A DNA stretch of 64,000 bases from positions 207,466,272 through 207,530,271 of the forward strand of contig OU015490.1 in the NCBI GenBank assembly GCA_907164885.2, read 5' to 3'. Shown here piece after piece: positions 12,203 to 24,967 of the stretch (the first letter of the stretch is position 1; the number at the start of each line of letters is the position of its first letter). Source of the DNA: Dolomedes plantarius (lineage: Eukaryota > Arthropoda > Arachnida > Araneae > Dolomedidae). The notes beneath the pieces were generated by a model that saw nothing but the letters and a program-made list of their open reading frames with translations, did not search any database and was not told the DNA's origin. A program made the position numbers and the translations under genes.

Positions 12203-13530
12203 TGAGGATTATTCGGAAACTAAGGTCCGTTTACTTATAAAACAGAAAACATTACAGATTTTTTTAAAAACTTTATTTTTTAAATTCCTTACATGTGTCT
12301 CTATTTTCTACATAGTTTCCATATTTGTTTAAACATTTGTCATAACTTTCTACAAGCTTCTGTATGCCTAAGTCGTAGACGTCTGCCGCCTGTGAGGATA
12401 ACCAGTCTTCAACTGCTTCTTTCACCTCGTCATCTGTGACGAATCTCTTGCCGCCAAGAAACTCTTTTAGGTAGCTGAATAAGTGAAAATCACTCGGCGC
12501 CAAGTCTGGACTGTACAGTAGGTGGTCAATCTGTTCCCATCCAAAAGATCTGATCAGATGTTGGGTGTGAATGGCAGAATGGGGTCTGGCATTGTCATGC
12601 AGCAACAAAACTACAGACGTCAGAAAACCACGTCGCTTATTCTGTATTGCACGTCTAAGTTTAGTTAGGGTAGCGCAGTAAGCGGCTGCATTTATTGTTG
12701 TCCCTTGCTGCATAAACTCGACTAACAAGACCCCATGTCTATCCCAAAACACGGTTGCCATGACCTTCGTGTTGAGATTGTCTGCTTTGCCTTGACTCTG
12801 ACTGGTGATGTTGTGTGACGCCATTCCATTGACTGACGTTTAGACTCTGGGGTTCTGTGAGAAACCCACGTCTCGTCCCTTTTGACAATCTTCTCTAAAA
12901 ATTGATCACCTTCTTTATGATATCGGTCCAAAAAATCAAGAGCACAAGCCATTCTTTTCAGTTTGTGTTCCTCAGTAAGTAGCCTGGGAACCCAACGTGC
13001 GCACAATTTGCGAAATTTGAACTTTTCAGAAACGATTTTGTGCAAAGTTGTTCTACCCACATTCGGAAATTCCAATACTAAAGTTGAAATTGTGAATCGC
13101 CGGTCTTCATGAATCTTTTCTTCCACGGCATTGACCAAATCATCTGTGATCACTGATGGTCGACCTGAACGCGGTTCATCATGAACATTTCCTGTCCGTC
13201 CTTGAAAGCTCTCACCCACTTACGCACTTTGCTGCTACACATCGCATTTGGGCCATACACGTCGCTTATCTGTCTATGAATTTCCACTGCTGAAACGTTG
13301 TTTGCTGTCAAAAACCGAATCACTGACCGTATTTCACAGTCGGCGGGCTGATCGATTGTTTTAAACATTTTGAAGTAGCACTGTACTTAGCACACTGCAA
13401 CAATACCAATGCAAATGGCGTCGTTTGACGAGCAAGGCATGCCGGGAGTTGGTACTCAAGCGCGTTTCAATGTTTGCTCGACATTCGATTAGCTACGACG
13501 ATTCGGCCCTTAGTTTCCGAATAACCCTCG
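12203..13530 (-). mobile_element. mariner element, 1.33 kb, full length
   Basis: Inverted termini: TGAGGATTATTCGGAAACTA at the left, and CGAGGGTTATTCGGAAACTA as the complement of the right end. Both are flanked by TA (12201-12202 and 13531-13532). Length is typical of mariner. It contains one transposase relic on the minus strand. Confidence 0.9.
12273..13368 (-). pseudogene. mariner transposase, DD34D type, two frameshifts
   Basis: Cut-and-paste transposase acting on its own inverted termini in the nucleus. It starts MFKTIDQPADCEIRSVIRFL. The N-terminal helix-turn-helix region (~1-110) includes KVRKWVRAFKDG and a second module with RTTLHKIV. Next come the linker WVPRLLTEEHK, the first catalytic Asp in KRDETWVSH (GDETW is usual, so the preceding Gly is lost), the second in LLHDNARPH, and the third in SPDLAPSDFHLF, giving the mariner DD34D arrangement. 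The frame shifts near 13,200 and again near 12,800, so three overlapping reading frames are needed. The C-terminus YDKCLNKYGNYVE is intact. Inactive, but moderately young. Confidence 0.92.
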
Positions 13531-13532
13531 TA

Positions 13533-13978
13533 TTTCTGAAAATTTGATAACTGCAAATGCATATATATCAAAAGCTGTTGCTCGGATTTATCCGTATCCA
13601 TATCTCTCTCTATATATATTAGGGTAGGTCGAAAAACATAAATATTTTTTTAGGAACGCTTTTAGTGCGGAAAAAGTTGCCTATTATAATCCGAAGATAA
13701 ACGGCATAAAAAATTAAAATCGGTTAACATCTTCGTTCGTGCATCGCTCTTGAATTATGAAAAATTGGAAAACTCACGGTATTTTGTAATTTTTCCTGTT
13801 AGTTAAACCTTTTTAAAATAAACACGCTTTAGTTTTTAATGCTTGTCTCATGGGTTAAATAATCGAAATAAATTAAACTCTGATCAATAATCTATTTCTT
13901 TCCCATTCGCGCAACGTCTTAGACAAAACAGAAATTTATCAATATTTCGCTTCGCTTGTTCTGCTAGAACAAAACGAT
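13533..13978. other. Anonymous AT-rich DNA
   Basis: No gene or repeat recognised. It contains a short ATATATCTCTCTCTATATATAT low-complexity stretch near 13,600. Confidence 0.5.
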
Positions 13979-14135
13979 CTAGAACTCACTTGAAATAGAC
14001 TGAACTGGTTTCCACTCAATTGAAGTCACTTCCCACCTCCTAAGAAAATTTGGGGTATTTTCTTGACGGACGAAAAGATGATACTTTGTTCGTCGGACAA
14101 ATTGAATTCCAAGCAATTTCGCAGGAATTCGCATA

Positions 14136-14950
14136 GTGAAGAAGAAAACTATTCTCTTATCCAGGAACATGTATGAACTTATACTGGGCATGTATATTCT
14201 TCCTCGAGTTCATCAAATGATATCTCAAAGCATTATTTCTCGTTTGTCTGAACTATTAACATCACTAGAAAAACTAGAGGTAGTAGGGTGTAATGGAAAT
14301 GTAATCAACTCTGGATGGTAGAACGGTGTCATCCACCTACAAGAAAATCCTGAAGGATGCCCACTACAGTGGAGTATATGCCTCCTGAATTTTAATGAGC
14401 TTCGTTTTCGCCTTATTTTCCAACATATTGACAATCAAACTACATGACCTAATTATTTTAGTGGGCCAATCAGGCAGAAACTCAGTTGCTGTGAAAAACT
14501 CCCTGTGGTTGATTATGAACCCATAGAGAGTTCGATTCCTGATATAGACAGGAATTCTTTTAGTAAAGATGGACAGTATTTGTTGGACATTTCAAATGCA
14601 ATCAGCCTGGGACATTGTCCAAAAGACTTGGCAAATGGGGACCCTAGAAATTTGTTCCATTCCAATTAGTTAACTGCGACCAAATGAGTCTTTAGGTTGT
14701 ACGTATATAAGTTCATCAGATCCATCCAGAAACTTAAAATAAATAGTTGACTTCATCTTGAAATAATATATGTCAATGTGGTTTGCCATAAAAATAGAAA
14801 ATATTTTACTGACGGACCAAATTATGTCTTTCAAAGAATCCAAAACATCACGGTATTTATCTGACGTTTTACTTCGAAGTTGTTGATCGAAGTCTGCAAT
14901 CGATCAAGTTATCGATCCAGTAATTCAACTCAATGCATATATACATATAT
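14136..14950 (+). pseudogene. Decayed member of an uncharacterised repetitive arthropod protein family
   Basis: One reading frame from 14136 to about 14690 is continuous except for three stops: TAG at 14319, TGA near 14444 and TAG near 14667. After each stop the sequence stays in the same family-like register. Recognisable phrases are LQWSICLLNFNELRFRLIF, then SGPIRQKLSCCEKLPVVDYE, then LLDISNAISLGHCPKDLANG, then a remnant of an HSRWLTA-like motif (HSN-stop-LTA). A frameshifted continuation gives KESKTSRYLSDVLLRS and VIDPVIQLNAYI, where it is cut by a (TA)n tract. I recall multi-copy proteins of this type in aphids, spiders and Hydra but cannot name the family or its function. Its multi-copy nature suggests linkage to mobile DNA. 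The true start is unclear (upstream fragments may begin near 13980). Confidence 0.5.
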
Positions 14951-14961
14951 ACATATCAACT

Positions 14962-14963
<2 letters not shown>

Positions 14964-15029
<66 letters not shown>

Positions 15030-15040
15030 ATATATATAAA
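14964..15040. repeat. (TA)n/(TG)n microsatellite
   Basis: TA tract with a short TGTGTGTG interruption at 15019-15027. It truncates the decayed frame on its left and abuts the direct repeat on its right. Confidence 0.95.
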
Positions 15041-15045
15041 ATATC

Positions 15046-15580
15046 GGCGACGTGGAGGAACAAATAATAGGCCAGAGTGGATGACGTCTCCGACCACATG
15101 ATGACTAACCGAGCATTTTCCCGCAAAGACTCCCAACGCAGATACAGGAACCACAGATACGTAATTGAATCTAAAGCATTTTATTAAGTTTTTCCAAGTC
15201 GTCCGCCCGGGATTATATGACAAACCGATTTTTACAGAGTGTGTCTAATTTTAGACACCAGATAGTTTTAAAGGTTCATCTCATCACGTGACAGACGGGT
15301 GTGTCTTAATAGCTGATTTGTTAAAAGTTATTGTTGATGCGCAGAACTGATTTACACCCGTAGTGACGCCACGAGCCTTCTCTTTAGTTAAAAAAGACAG
15401 CCATCTTGAATGATTTTGCCTAAGGCTGCAATAATGGAATTTAACGCGAATGCGCAAAGGGAATTACCTGTTTCAAGGAATTAAAAAAGGGTTTGTAATT
15501 TGGAATAGTAAAGTGAGGAATTAATAGTTTTTAAATGTTAAGAGTGTTGAATTAAGAAATTACTAGTTTTTAATATTATA
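15046..15580 (-). repeat. Direct repeat copy 1 (candidate 3' LTR)
   Basis: Begins GGCGACGTGGAGGAACAAAT and ends CTAGTTTTTAATATTATA on the plus strand. By eye it differs from the copy at 19047 by only scattered substitutions and one 7-bp indel (GTATCAT, present only in the second copy). Contains CCCGGGATTATATGAC and the AATAAA complement near 15180. Confidence 0.85.
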
Positions 15581-18500
15581 GAATATCCCCCCGTCCGAGA
15601 AGAGGCTGACCTACAATGCCTGCATTGGAGGCCAGACTCACTCAGATGAGTGAGAAGAATGGGCATTAAAAAATTTGGAATAAGTTAACGAATAAATTTC
15701 ATTTAAAGTTAAATTGCCAAAAAATTTTAAAGATCACGTGATGAGCTGACATAACAACATTATCAAATTTACTGAAAAATATATATAAAAATCACTAAAA
15801 AGAAATACATATAATATTAACTTTGAAACTTCTACATAATTTCTAGTTGAAACTATGATGCGTAGGGCTGCAGTCCCCACACAGCACAATCTCAGAAAAA
15901 AAATCAATTAACATAACCAAAAATTTGTAAACTACCAAAAATGTTCACTGGAAACATACATTAATACAATATCTACCATCATCTCGAGTTGAATAATACA
16001 AAATAACAAAACATAGTAATAAAAATATTAAAACAAACAAAAATTAAGTAACTGAAGTTGACTTTGATAACAAGTTGAAAAATTCAAAATTCTTCCTCAA
16101 CGTTCACTACTATGGAGTGAGTCCAAAAAAAAATTTTATTTATTTCTCTTGTAATGAATTATCTGTGCAACATTTTTAGTTTTTTCACAGTCATTAGTAT
16201 GTTGAGGAAAATACACCAATTAAAAAATCACAGTCTTTGTGTTGCTGTGTCTTATTTCTGCTTCACCAACGTAGAATACATAAAACATAACATTATTTTG
16301 GCTTGTTTACATATCAAGAAAAATAGTTCTTCAGTTATATAATAAGAATCACAGTTTATAATAAAAATCACACTTTCAATAAAAATCACATTTCAAATAT
16401 ATAATTGTATATAAAAATTACAGAACATATATTTTGTTAATCAAATAACTCAATCTTGTACGAGTTCTCAGTATATCAATTTTTATTCATTATCTAGTTT
16501 TCATATCTTTATTATCTCATCATTTTTTTTTCTTAATACCCATTATCTCCTTTATTTCAATATTACTTATTATCAAAAAAAAATCTCTTTTCAATATTCT
16601 TTATTTATTCTATTCATAGTTATTCTAGCTTTATTTATTTACTCTTAATACTTTTCACTTTATTTCAAATTATTTATTACTAATCATTTGTGTACACTTA
16701 TTATAAGTTTATGTGGATCCAAGTTTTGTGTTGAAGGTACCTTGTTTGAATTTGTGTTCCCCAACTCTTAGTCTCAAATTCTTTAATTCTACCTCTAAGC
16801 AGTGAGGGGTTGTGTTTATGTTTGTGTAACAAGTGGTTTTCTTTCTCCCTATTGTTCTCTGACTAATAAGGAGGAAGATTCTTTTTAGCCGTACAGTGGA
16901 CTAACCGTGAATCTCCGACAGAATATGACTGCATTGAAAAACAGCATCTTGCATAGTACGAAGATGGAGAAAAAGGAAAATGTGCAGTTGTCATACCTGT
17001 GGAAGTATAATATATAGAAATGGGAGGACAAAAGGAGTGGCCATCCCAGCCGTGTTTTAGTCATTACTCAAGCATATGATCTTCAGCCATTTAAGTGACT
17101 GAGTTGATGAATTAAAAACAAATAGCAAAAAAAATTAAATAAGATCTTAAACAGTTGGGACGACATCCAACGCGCTTGTAGAGGTGGGTGATAGGAAAGT
17201 GTTTTTCAAGAAATAGAAAATTTACTGAAAGGTTAAAGAAGTAGAGTTGTCATAGTCGATGTTTAAATTGAGATCCAAAAAAAATTCACATATAATAGTA
17301 TTCTTAAGAAGAAAGTTTAAGTTAGACAGTTAGTTTTTTTTATATCTTTAGTAGGACAACACATAATTGATTATATCAATTAAAAATATATATAATGATG
17401 TTAAGCATGACATAGAAAAGAAAGAAAAAAATGGATCTAATGTTTGTCATTATTCGTGGTGTAGTTTTAAGTTCTCTGGTGCATTATAATATCTTAATCT
17501 GCAAGCATGGACAATTTCAGAATCTCGTTTAGTGTGAAAATTTGGCTTATCAATTTTATATTCAATAGAATTCAAAATACACAACATATGAAAGTATTAA
17601 ACACACACTAATAAAATATTTCTAATACTAATAATAATAATAATACCTCAATATTCTCTATCAATTGCCATAATTAATGTTAACGTCCAAATTTCAATTT
17701 CGAAACTATTATTCTATCAATTGACACAAATAATCAAAATTCTTTTACCAATACCCATCTCAGTTTTATTAAGTTAACCATGAAATCGATAAACTAAAAT
17801 TAATTTTTCTTTTCATATAACACATTTCGGTATGAATCTTCGTTTGTATACTTTCGATATTTTCCAATTTGTATTCAATATTTTATAAACACATATCTCA
17901 TTATAATATTCTGTTTTCCATTTATTTATTTTCTTCTTAACTAAGTTTCATCAACATGTACTCACGAAGGTTCAAAACCAAATGTAATATTTCAATATAC
18001 CAAATAAAATACTTAAATTCTTAAAACACTTATAATCTCTATATATAGTAAATATTCATGTGGCTAGCAATGAAATTTAAATACACAAAACTTAAATTAT
18101 AATCCTTCACTTGAAATCAAACCCCGAAATCAAAACCAAATTTATAACGGACGAGGAAAACAGAAGTGCATCATGATTAAAAATAACTGAAAACATTTTT
18201 AAAATATATACGATTCATGTTTACAGAAGCCAGATAACTAACCATATCAAATTAATATTAAGCAAAATCATTATTAAATTTCGTTAAATTTGTTCTAATT
18301 GTATCAGAGTATCAATATCATTAAAATCCCAATATTTAAACATTACATACAATTTTTCATATAACATTCTAAGAATCTTTAAAATTTCATTGACAATCTG
18401 TCTTACCTTTAATTTTTGTTGATTTAAGACAGAATTTTATTATATGGCACAAAATAATTTACTTTAGTGAAGATTACCGCAGATTATTACATATTTTACT

Positions 18501-19046
18501 GCAAATCCAAAAGCTGGAATAAGTTGCTGATGCAGGAACATTTTTCCTCTTCTCTGAAGCACCATTGGAGAGACACACAAAATATATATTTTTTTTTTTT
18601 TAAAAAAGAAAAGATGATCACGCTGTTTGACAAAACACCGCACGATAGAACGCCGATCCACACCTTTCACTAAGGAGAACATGGCTGGAAATTAACTTTC
18701 GATTTCGCGCACACTCTTGTTGAAGACACTCGCGAAGAATTTAAATCCGCAATTACTGGTCATCACACGGCAAGACGAGAGAAGAAAGAAAAAAATAGGA
18801 GCGTCGAAGGCGCACAAAATTTTACGATGTACTCCCGCTTATTTCGTTGGAAAGACATTGGGAGCTAACGCGCCACACCTCATGGCTGATGGGAACTCCG
18901 AAATTATCCAGCGTAGACGAATGTTGTTGAAGACATGGCGGAAACCGGGACACTCTGATTCTGTGGTTTTCGCTCGGGTTGAATCGGACAAAAAATTACT
19001 GCCTGTGTCTGATAGGAAGGTATGCCAGCCGACTTTCTGTAATATA
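15581..19046. other. Interior between the direct repeats; no coding content seen
   Basis: AT-rich non-coding sequence. It includes CATT/TTTA-rich stretches (16380-16700), a slightly GC-richer patch (16700-17130) and a GC-richer last 400 bp (18650-19046). No retroviral-type protease, reverse transcriptase or integrase motifs could be read. The 116-codon open frame at 18717-19067 (plus) and the 95-codon one at 18839-19126 (minus) overlap each other and look accidental. Confidence 0.5.
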
Positions 19047-19587
19047 GGCGACGTGGAGGAGAAATAATAGGCCAGGGTGGATGACGTCGCCGACCAAATG
19101 ATGACTAACCGAGCATTTTCCCGCAAATACTCCCAACGCAGACACAGGAACCACAGATACGTAATTGAATCTAAAGCATTTTATTAAGTTTTTCCAAGTC
19201 GTCCGCCCGGGATTATATGACAAACCGATTTTTACAGAGTGTGTCTAATTTTAGACACCAGATAGTTTTAAAGGTTCATGTATCATCTCATCACGTGACA
19301 GACGGGTGTGTCTTAATAGCTGATTGGTTAAAAGTTATTGTTGATGCGCAGAACTGATTTCCACTCGTAGTGACGCCACGAGGCTTCTCTTTAGTTAAAA
19401 AAGACAGCCATCTTGAATGATTTTGCCTAAGGCTGTAATAATGGAATTTAACGAGAATGCCCAAAGGGAATTACCTGTTTCAAGGAATTAAAAAAGGGTT
19501 CGTAATTTGGAATAGTAAAGTGAGGAATTAATAGTTTTTAAATGTTAAGAGTGTTGAATTAAGAAATTACTAGTTTTTAATATTATA
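19047..19587 (-). repeat. Direct repeat copy 2 (candidate 5' LTR)
   Basis: Near-identical partner of 15046-15580. Its outer edge runs into a (TA)n tract (19588-19613). Confidence 0.85.
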
Positions 19588-19613
19588 TATATGTATATAT
19601 ATATATATATATA

Positions 19614-20324
<711 letters not shown>

Positions 20325-22103
20325 CAGAGATACGGATTTAAACGTCATTTCAATATATCGTAATTGATAATCGATTAAAATTCTCTACATATAAATGTAT
20401 TTCATATAAAGCCTACAACTATAGTTTCTCATCAAATTTTAATTTTAACCATTATTAAGAGGGAGGTTATAACTTAAAGTGTGACAGTTTTAAGCATGTA
20501 TTCTTGCACTGTTTACAACATATGGTGTGTCATTTGTTAATTCATGATCTTTCTTGTACAATTAAGTATGCCAAACAGACACTTTTCTAGCAAAATGAAA
20601 AATACCTTTTCAGTAAAAATCACACACTCCAAGTATCTAATTTCTCATCTAAAAAAACTCTCAACATAAATAAAATTCAATTTCTGCAGGATTTTTTGGT
20701 TCGATCTTTCCAGGAACTCCCATTATATTTTAGTGTTCATGTTCCCGTATTTATTCTCCATTTTCCGAATTACCATATTCGAATTACTACCAGAGAAATT
20801 TTGGTCGTCATTCATGCACTCACAACCTTTAGGGGCATAGATTAACAGATCGAAACATCGTTTTGTAAGAGAATACTTCTCTCGAAAGAAAACTTATTGC
20901 CTTTAGAAGAAAGCGTTTCCTTTCTCTTAAATAATGGTACTGATGTGATACCGCAGTCAATTGCTTTCATTGTAAGGAAAAGGTATGCAGATTTCTATAA
21001 ATGTTTTTCTTTATTCCGATTTGGCAACACTAATGCTTTTGTGAGAGATAAAGGATGTGTTCATAAATTTCGAGAATGATGTGTTGTCAAATTTTGTCAT
21101 TTACTTGCGGGTTCAGTGGATTGGATTTGCTTAATTGCTTCTCTCAATGAATATTTGCTTCAATTTTTAACATAAATTGATTCATTTAAACTAATTTTTT
21201 GTTAATGATATTACTTATAATTTGAGTGATGTGTAAACAATTTATGTTTTATGAGTTAAACTAAAATCATTTATGAAAATAGATTAAGTTTCACAAATAA
21301 TGAACAAATGTTTCGCAAACATTCTTAGAGTTTTTTAAACCCAATAAAGTTTCATTCATTTTTAAAAGGTCCAGATACTTTATTATCCTTTTAAAAGTGA
21401 TTCACAAGTTATTTTTTAAATAAGAAAATAATTAAAGTTATTTTATGTTAAAACATCAAATTTTATTACAACTTTAAATTTCAGTCACAGGATAAAATGT
21501 CATTATTCTCTCTCGTGTGTTACAGGTCTCGAAAATACTTTTTATTGTCTTAAATTCTTATGCATTCTATTTTAGGACAATAACTATACTTCTCCGTCAA
21601 ATTTTCATGCATTATTCTAATTTTAATCTCTGCTAATACTGACACCACGATGTCCAAAGTTTTAAGCATATAATTTTGCATTGTTTATAAGACATATGAT
21701 GGGGTTTGTTCCTCCATAGTCTTTCTTTTAATACTGTGTGAAACAGAAATAGCTGGAATCAAACATAAAATAGTTATCCATTAAAAATTATTTAATTCAG
21801 GTACCGACTTTCGTAAGCTAAAAAAACTCTTAAAATAAACAAGACACTTTCCTCGAAAGAAAACGATGTCTTTAGAATAAGGTGTTTCCTTTCTCTAAAA
21901 CAATGGTAATGATGGTACTGCAATCTATTGCTTTCATTGTAAAGTAAAGGTATACAGTTTTATAAAAATGTTTTTCTTTCTTCAGGTTTGGCAGCACTAA
22001 TGCTTTTGTGGGTCCAGAAGAGTTCTCGATTTGGGCTTTCCAGAAATTCCCATTACATTTTGGGCTCATCTTACTGCTGTTTTTTCCTCCTTTCTCCGAA
22101 TTA

Positions 22104-23377
22104 TTGGGTAAGTACAAAAGTTCTACCCGTTTTTATTACCCATAAAGAAGAGCAAATAAACGCAAAATGAACACTACCTATTATTGTGCATAATCCCCAT
22201 TGCTATCTATGACCTTTTGCCATCTGTTTGGTAGGAGATGAATCCCACGGCGATAAAATTCCTGCGGTTTCGAGTCAAAAAAGTCTTGGATGGCAGTTTT
22301 CACAGCATCAAGATCATCAAAGATTTACTGACTGAAGGAATTGTTCAACGCACGAATTAGGTGATAGTCAGTTGGTGCCAAGTCAGGAGAATAGGGAGGG
22401 TGGGGTAAAACCTCCCAACCAAAGTCCAGTAACTTTTCGTTAGTGATGACAGCAGCATGTGGCCTGACGTTATCATGATGAAAGATAACACCTCGACGAT
22501 TGATGAGACCTGGACGCTTTGCTACCAAATGTGAATGCAGCCTGTCTAACTGTAGACAGTAGAAGGCAGCATTGATGTTTTAGTATAGTGGCAGGACCTC
22601 CCAGTGAATTATTCCCTTCACATCCCATCACACACTCAATAACACCTTCTTGGGATGAAGTTCAGCTTTCGAAGTCGATGCAGGTGGATCAGAAGGGCGA
22701 CACACAGTCCTACGACGTTACGGTACATAACCCACTTCTCATCTCCTGTCACAATTCGTGTCAAGAATAGGTCGTTTTTGTACCGGGAAAGAAAGGAAAC
22801 ACAGGTGGCGATTCGGTCATCCCGTTGATTAGCTGTCAGGTTATGTGGAACCCAACGATCCAACTTTCTCGTAAAACCTAACTTAACCAGCCATCTCTCG
22901 ACCGTTGTCCGGTGTACGTTGAAGGTCTGCGCTAATGCTTGTAGGTTGGGTTCGGGTTGTTCCTTATGGCTTGGTCAATATCGCCTTCTCCAACGTGTGA
23001 TGGCCGTTCACTCCTAGCGAGATCTTGGCTGCTTCTGTCTCCTTCCCTAAATTTACGAAACCATCGACGACATGTCCTTTCGTATATTGCATCCTCCCCA
23101 TAAACTTGACAAACATTGTGACATGCTGCGGCTGCCGTACAATTTTTATCGAACTCGTATAACAAACATTGCTTTATATGCTCCTTCTCGCTTTCCATGT
23201 TACACTCTCTGAGATTTTTGATGCGATGAATAACTTTCTGAGACACGATGTATTTATATGTGAGGCATCCACACGTTTGATTGTCCGACGATTTCATCAT
23301 TACAATGTCATGTGTGACGTCAATTTCATTGCAAATTTGCATCTCCAAAAACGGGTAGAACTTTCGCACTCACCCAA
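22104..23377 (-). mobile_element. mariner element inserted in the 1.1-kb repeat
   Basis: Inverted termini TTGGGTAAGTACAAAAGTTC (left) and TTGGGTGAGTGCGAAAGTTC (complement of right), both continuing CTACCCGTTTTT. TA flanks lie at 22102-22103 and 23378-23379. Uninterrupted copies of the surrounding repeat read CCGAATTACCATATTCG here, so the empty site CCGAATTA/CCATATTCG is directly visible elsewhere in the window. Confidence 0.92.
22325..23198 (-). pseudogene. mariner transposase, fragmented
   Basis: Mariner transposase relic starting MESEKEHIKQ. The N-terminal domain retains AACHNVCQVYGEDAIYERTC and RRWFRKFREGDRSSQD. After a frameshift and loss of the second helix-turn-helix, the linker WVPHNLTANQRDDRI and first catalytic Asp (TGDEKWVMY) follow. 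A further shift and loss lead to HHDNVRPHAA (second Asp; Ala to Val in the usual NARPH) and SPDLAPTDYHL (third Asp, DD34D). It ends early at ALNNSFSQ, short of the normal C-terminus. It belongs to a different mariner lineage from the copy at 12273-13368 (GDEKW rather than GDETW). Inactive. Confidence 0.9.
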
Positions 23378-24263
23378 TACCATATTCGAATTACTTCCAG
23401 ATAAATTTTGGCATTAAGACATGCACTTACATCATTTGAGGGGCATAGAACAACAAATCGAAGCAGCGTTTTGTGAATGAAAACTTCTCTCGAAAGAAAA
23501 CTTGATGTATTTAGATGAAAGTGTTTCTCTTCTCTTAAACAATGATAGTGGTGATACCAGAATCTATTGATTTCATTGTAAGGAAAAGGTATGCTGTTTT
23601 CAGAAAATGTTTTTCTCTCTTCCGGTTTAGCAACACTAATGCTTTTGCAGGTGATAGAGAATGTGTTCATTCAATTCAAGCATGTTATTTTTCTAATTGT
23701 GGTATTTGCTTGCGGTTTAGTGCATATGATTTGTTTAAAAATTTTGAATATCTCGCTTATTTTTTAATCTCATCTGGATTGATTTTAGATGGATTTTAAT
23801 TACTTATATACCGAATTATGTGATATACAAAGTTTAGAGAAATTTTTATTGCATTAGGTTAAATTATTTGATTATGAAATATTTTAAGTAAGTAATTAAT
23901 AAATTATTCTTAGGTTTGGTTTTTAAACCAAATGAACTTTCCATTAATTATTAAAAAAAAGCTTAGACACGTAATTATCATTTTAAAAGTAATGCAAAAT
24001 ATACTAATTACGTGAGATAAACAACAAAGTTATACATTATTACAACATAGAATTTTATAATAACATTCATTTTCAGTTACAGCATTAAACTTCCTTATCT
24101 TTTGATTGGAACAGGTCACGATAAGCATTTTAAATGTTTCAAATGGTAATGCATCCCATTTTAAAGCAATTGTTATAATTATTTGTCAATTTTTTATGCA
24201 TTATTCTAAGTATAATCAATTCCAATAGTGAGGGATTATTCCATAAAATTTTAAAGTTGGTAT

Positions 24264-24742
24264 CAGGGCCCGACTTTGACCCAATGAGGCCCTGGGCAAA
24301 GCAGACTTTTGGGGCCCCCTCCAAGGACAGATCCAGAGGTAGGCCATGTGCTCCCCCCCTCCAGGATTAGATTTCCACATGAACATGTGGGACACTCACC
24401 AAGGCCCCCTCCCCCCCATAAATTCAGACCGGAAATTCAAAAAAATTTCGACCAACAAGTCAAACATTTGAAAAATAATAATAATAATAATAATGTGTTA
24501 ATTAATTTACTTTTAATGTTAATAAATAAATTCAGGAAATTTTCTTTTGAAATGAATATAGTGGGTGCACTGTGCCCCACCCAGGATTTTTTTTTTCTGT
24601 ATCCGCCACTGCCCACCTTTACTGAATTAACCTAAAACCAAATTTTCCAAAATATGTACAACTTAATACTAAATTTGGGGGCCCCATAAATTTGGGGGCC
24701 CTGGGCAAGTGCTCCACTTGCCCATGCAGAAATCTTGGCCTG
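24264..24742. mobile_element. hAT-type MITE, 479 bp, with perfect 8-bp duplication
   Basis: Starts CAGGGCCCGACTTTGACC and ends ...AAATCTTGGCCTG. The 8-bp sequence GTTGGTAT flanks it exactly on both sides (24256-24263 and 24743-24750), the hallmark of hAT. Subterminal GGCCCTGGGCAA and TTGCCCA motifs and GGGGCCCC blocks recur near both ends. An (AAT)n microsatellite lies inside at ~24475-24493. No transposase; the reading frames in it are accidental. Confidence 0.85.
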
Positions 24743-24750
24743 GTTGGTAT

Positions 24751-24967
24751 GTGGCGGCCCAGTGGTACAGCGCGGTGTATTTCGGTGCTAAGAGTGCTCA
24801 GTTCGAATCCTAGCATCGTGCCACGAAAAGCCTCGGTTTGTATTGTCCCTTCATAGGAGGTAATGCTGTCCGCCTATATGGTGCCCCCATAATAAATGTA
24901 CAGTAAATTGCGGCGTAGTATAGACGAATGTTTGACGACAAGTTCCTTCGCATTATTTAAAAAGAAA
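24751..24967 (+). mobile_element. tRNA-derived SINE-like repeat
   Basis: Begins immediately after the hAT MITE duplication. An A-box-like segment (GTGGCGGCCCAGTGGTACAG) is followed by a B-box (GTTCGAATCC, 24801-24810). A ~150-bp body ends in CAAGTTCCTTCGCATTA and an A-rich tail. The tail resembles that of the SINE at 2080-2415. Confidence 0.6.

Larger units (their letters stand above)
15046..19587 (-). mobile_element. Candidate coding-free LTR element (LARD-like)
   Basis: Two near-identical direct repeats (15046-15580 and 19047-19587) enclose about 3.47 kb. Read on the minus strand, the inner edge of the repeat at 15580 is preceded by a purine-rich run CGGACGGGGGGATA, as expected of a polypurine tract before a 3' LTR. 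The other repeat ends near TATATTACA, a plausible LTR 3' end. AATAAA lies within the repeat on this strand (complement of TTTATT near 15180). The interior has no gag or pol motif on either strand, so it would be non-autonomous. I cannot identify a primer-binding site. Two independent copies of a repeat remain possible. Confidence 0.5.

Noticed and set aside
18839..19126. Minus-strand frame with LSDTGSNFLS resembling the DTG motif of a retroelement aspartic protease
   Set aside because: Flanking residues do not fit a protease, the frame runs into the direct repeat, and no reverse transcriptase follows. Most likely chance.
23326..23670. Open frames of ~100 codons in several 1.1-kb repeat units (also 25318-25608 and 36137-36472) considered as a repeated gene
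   Set aside because: The frame is not conserved across all units, no known domain appears, and both strands are open in places; repeat DNA is the simpler view.
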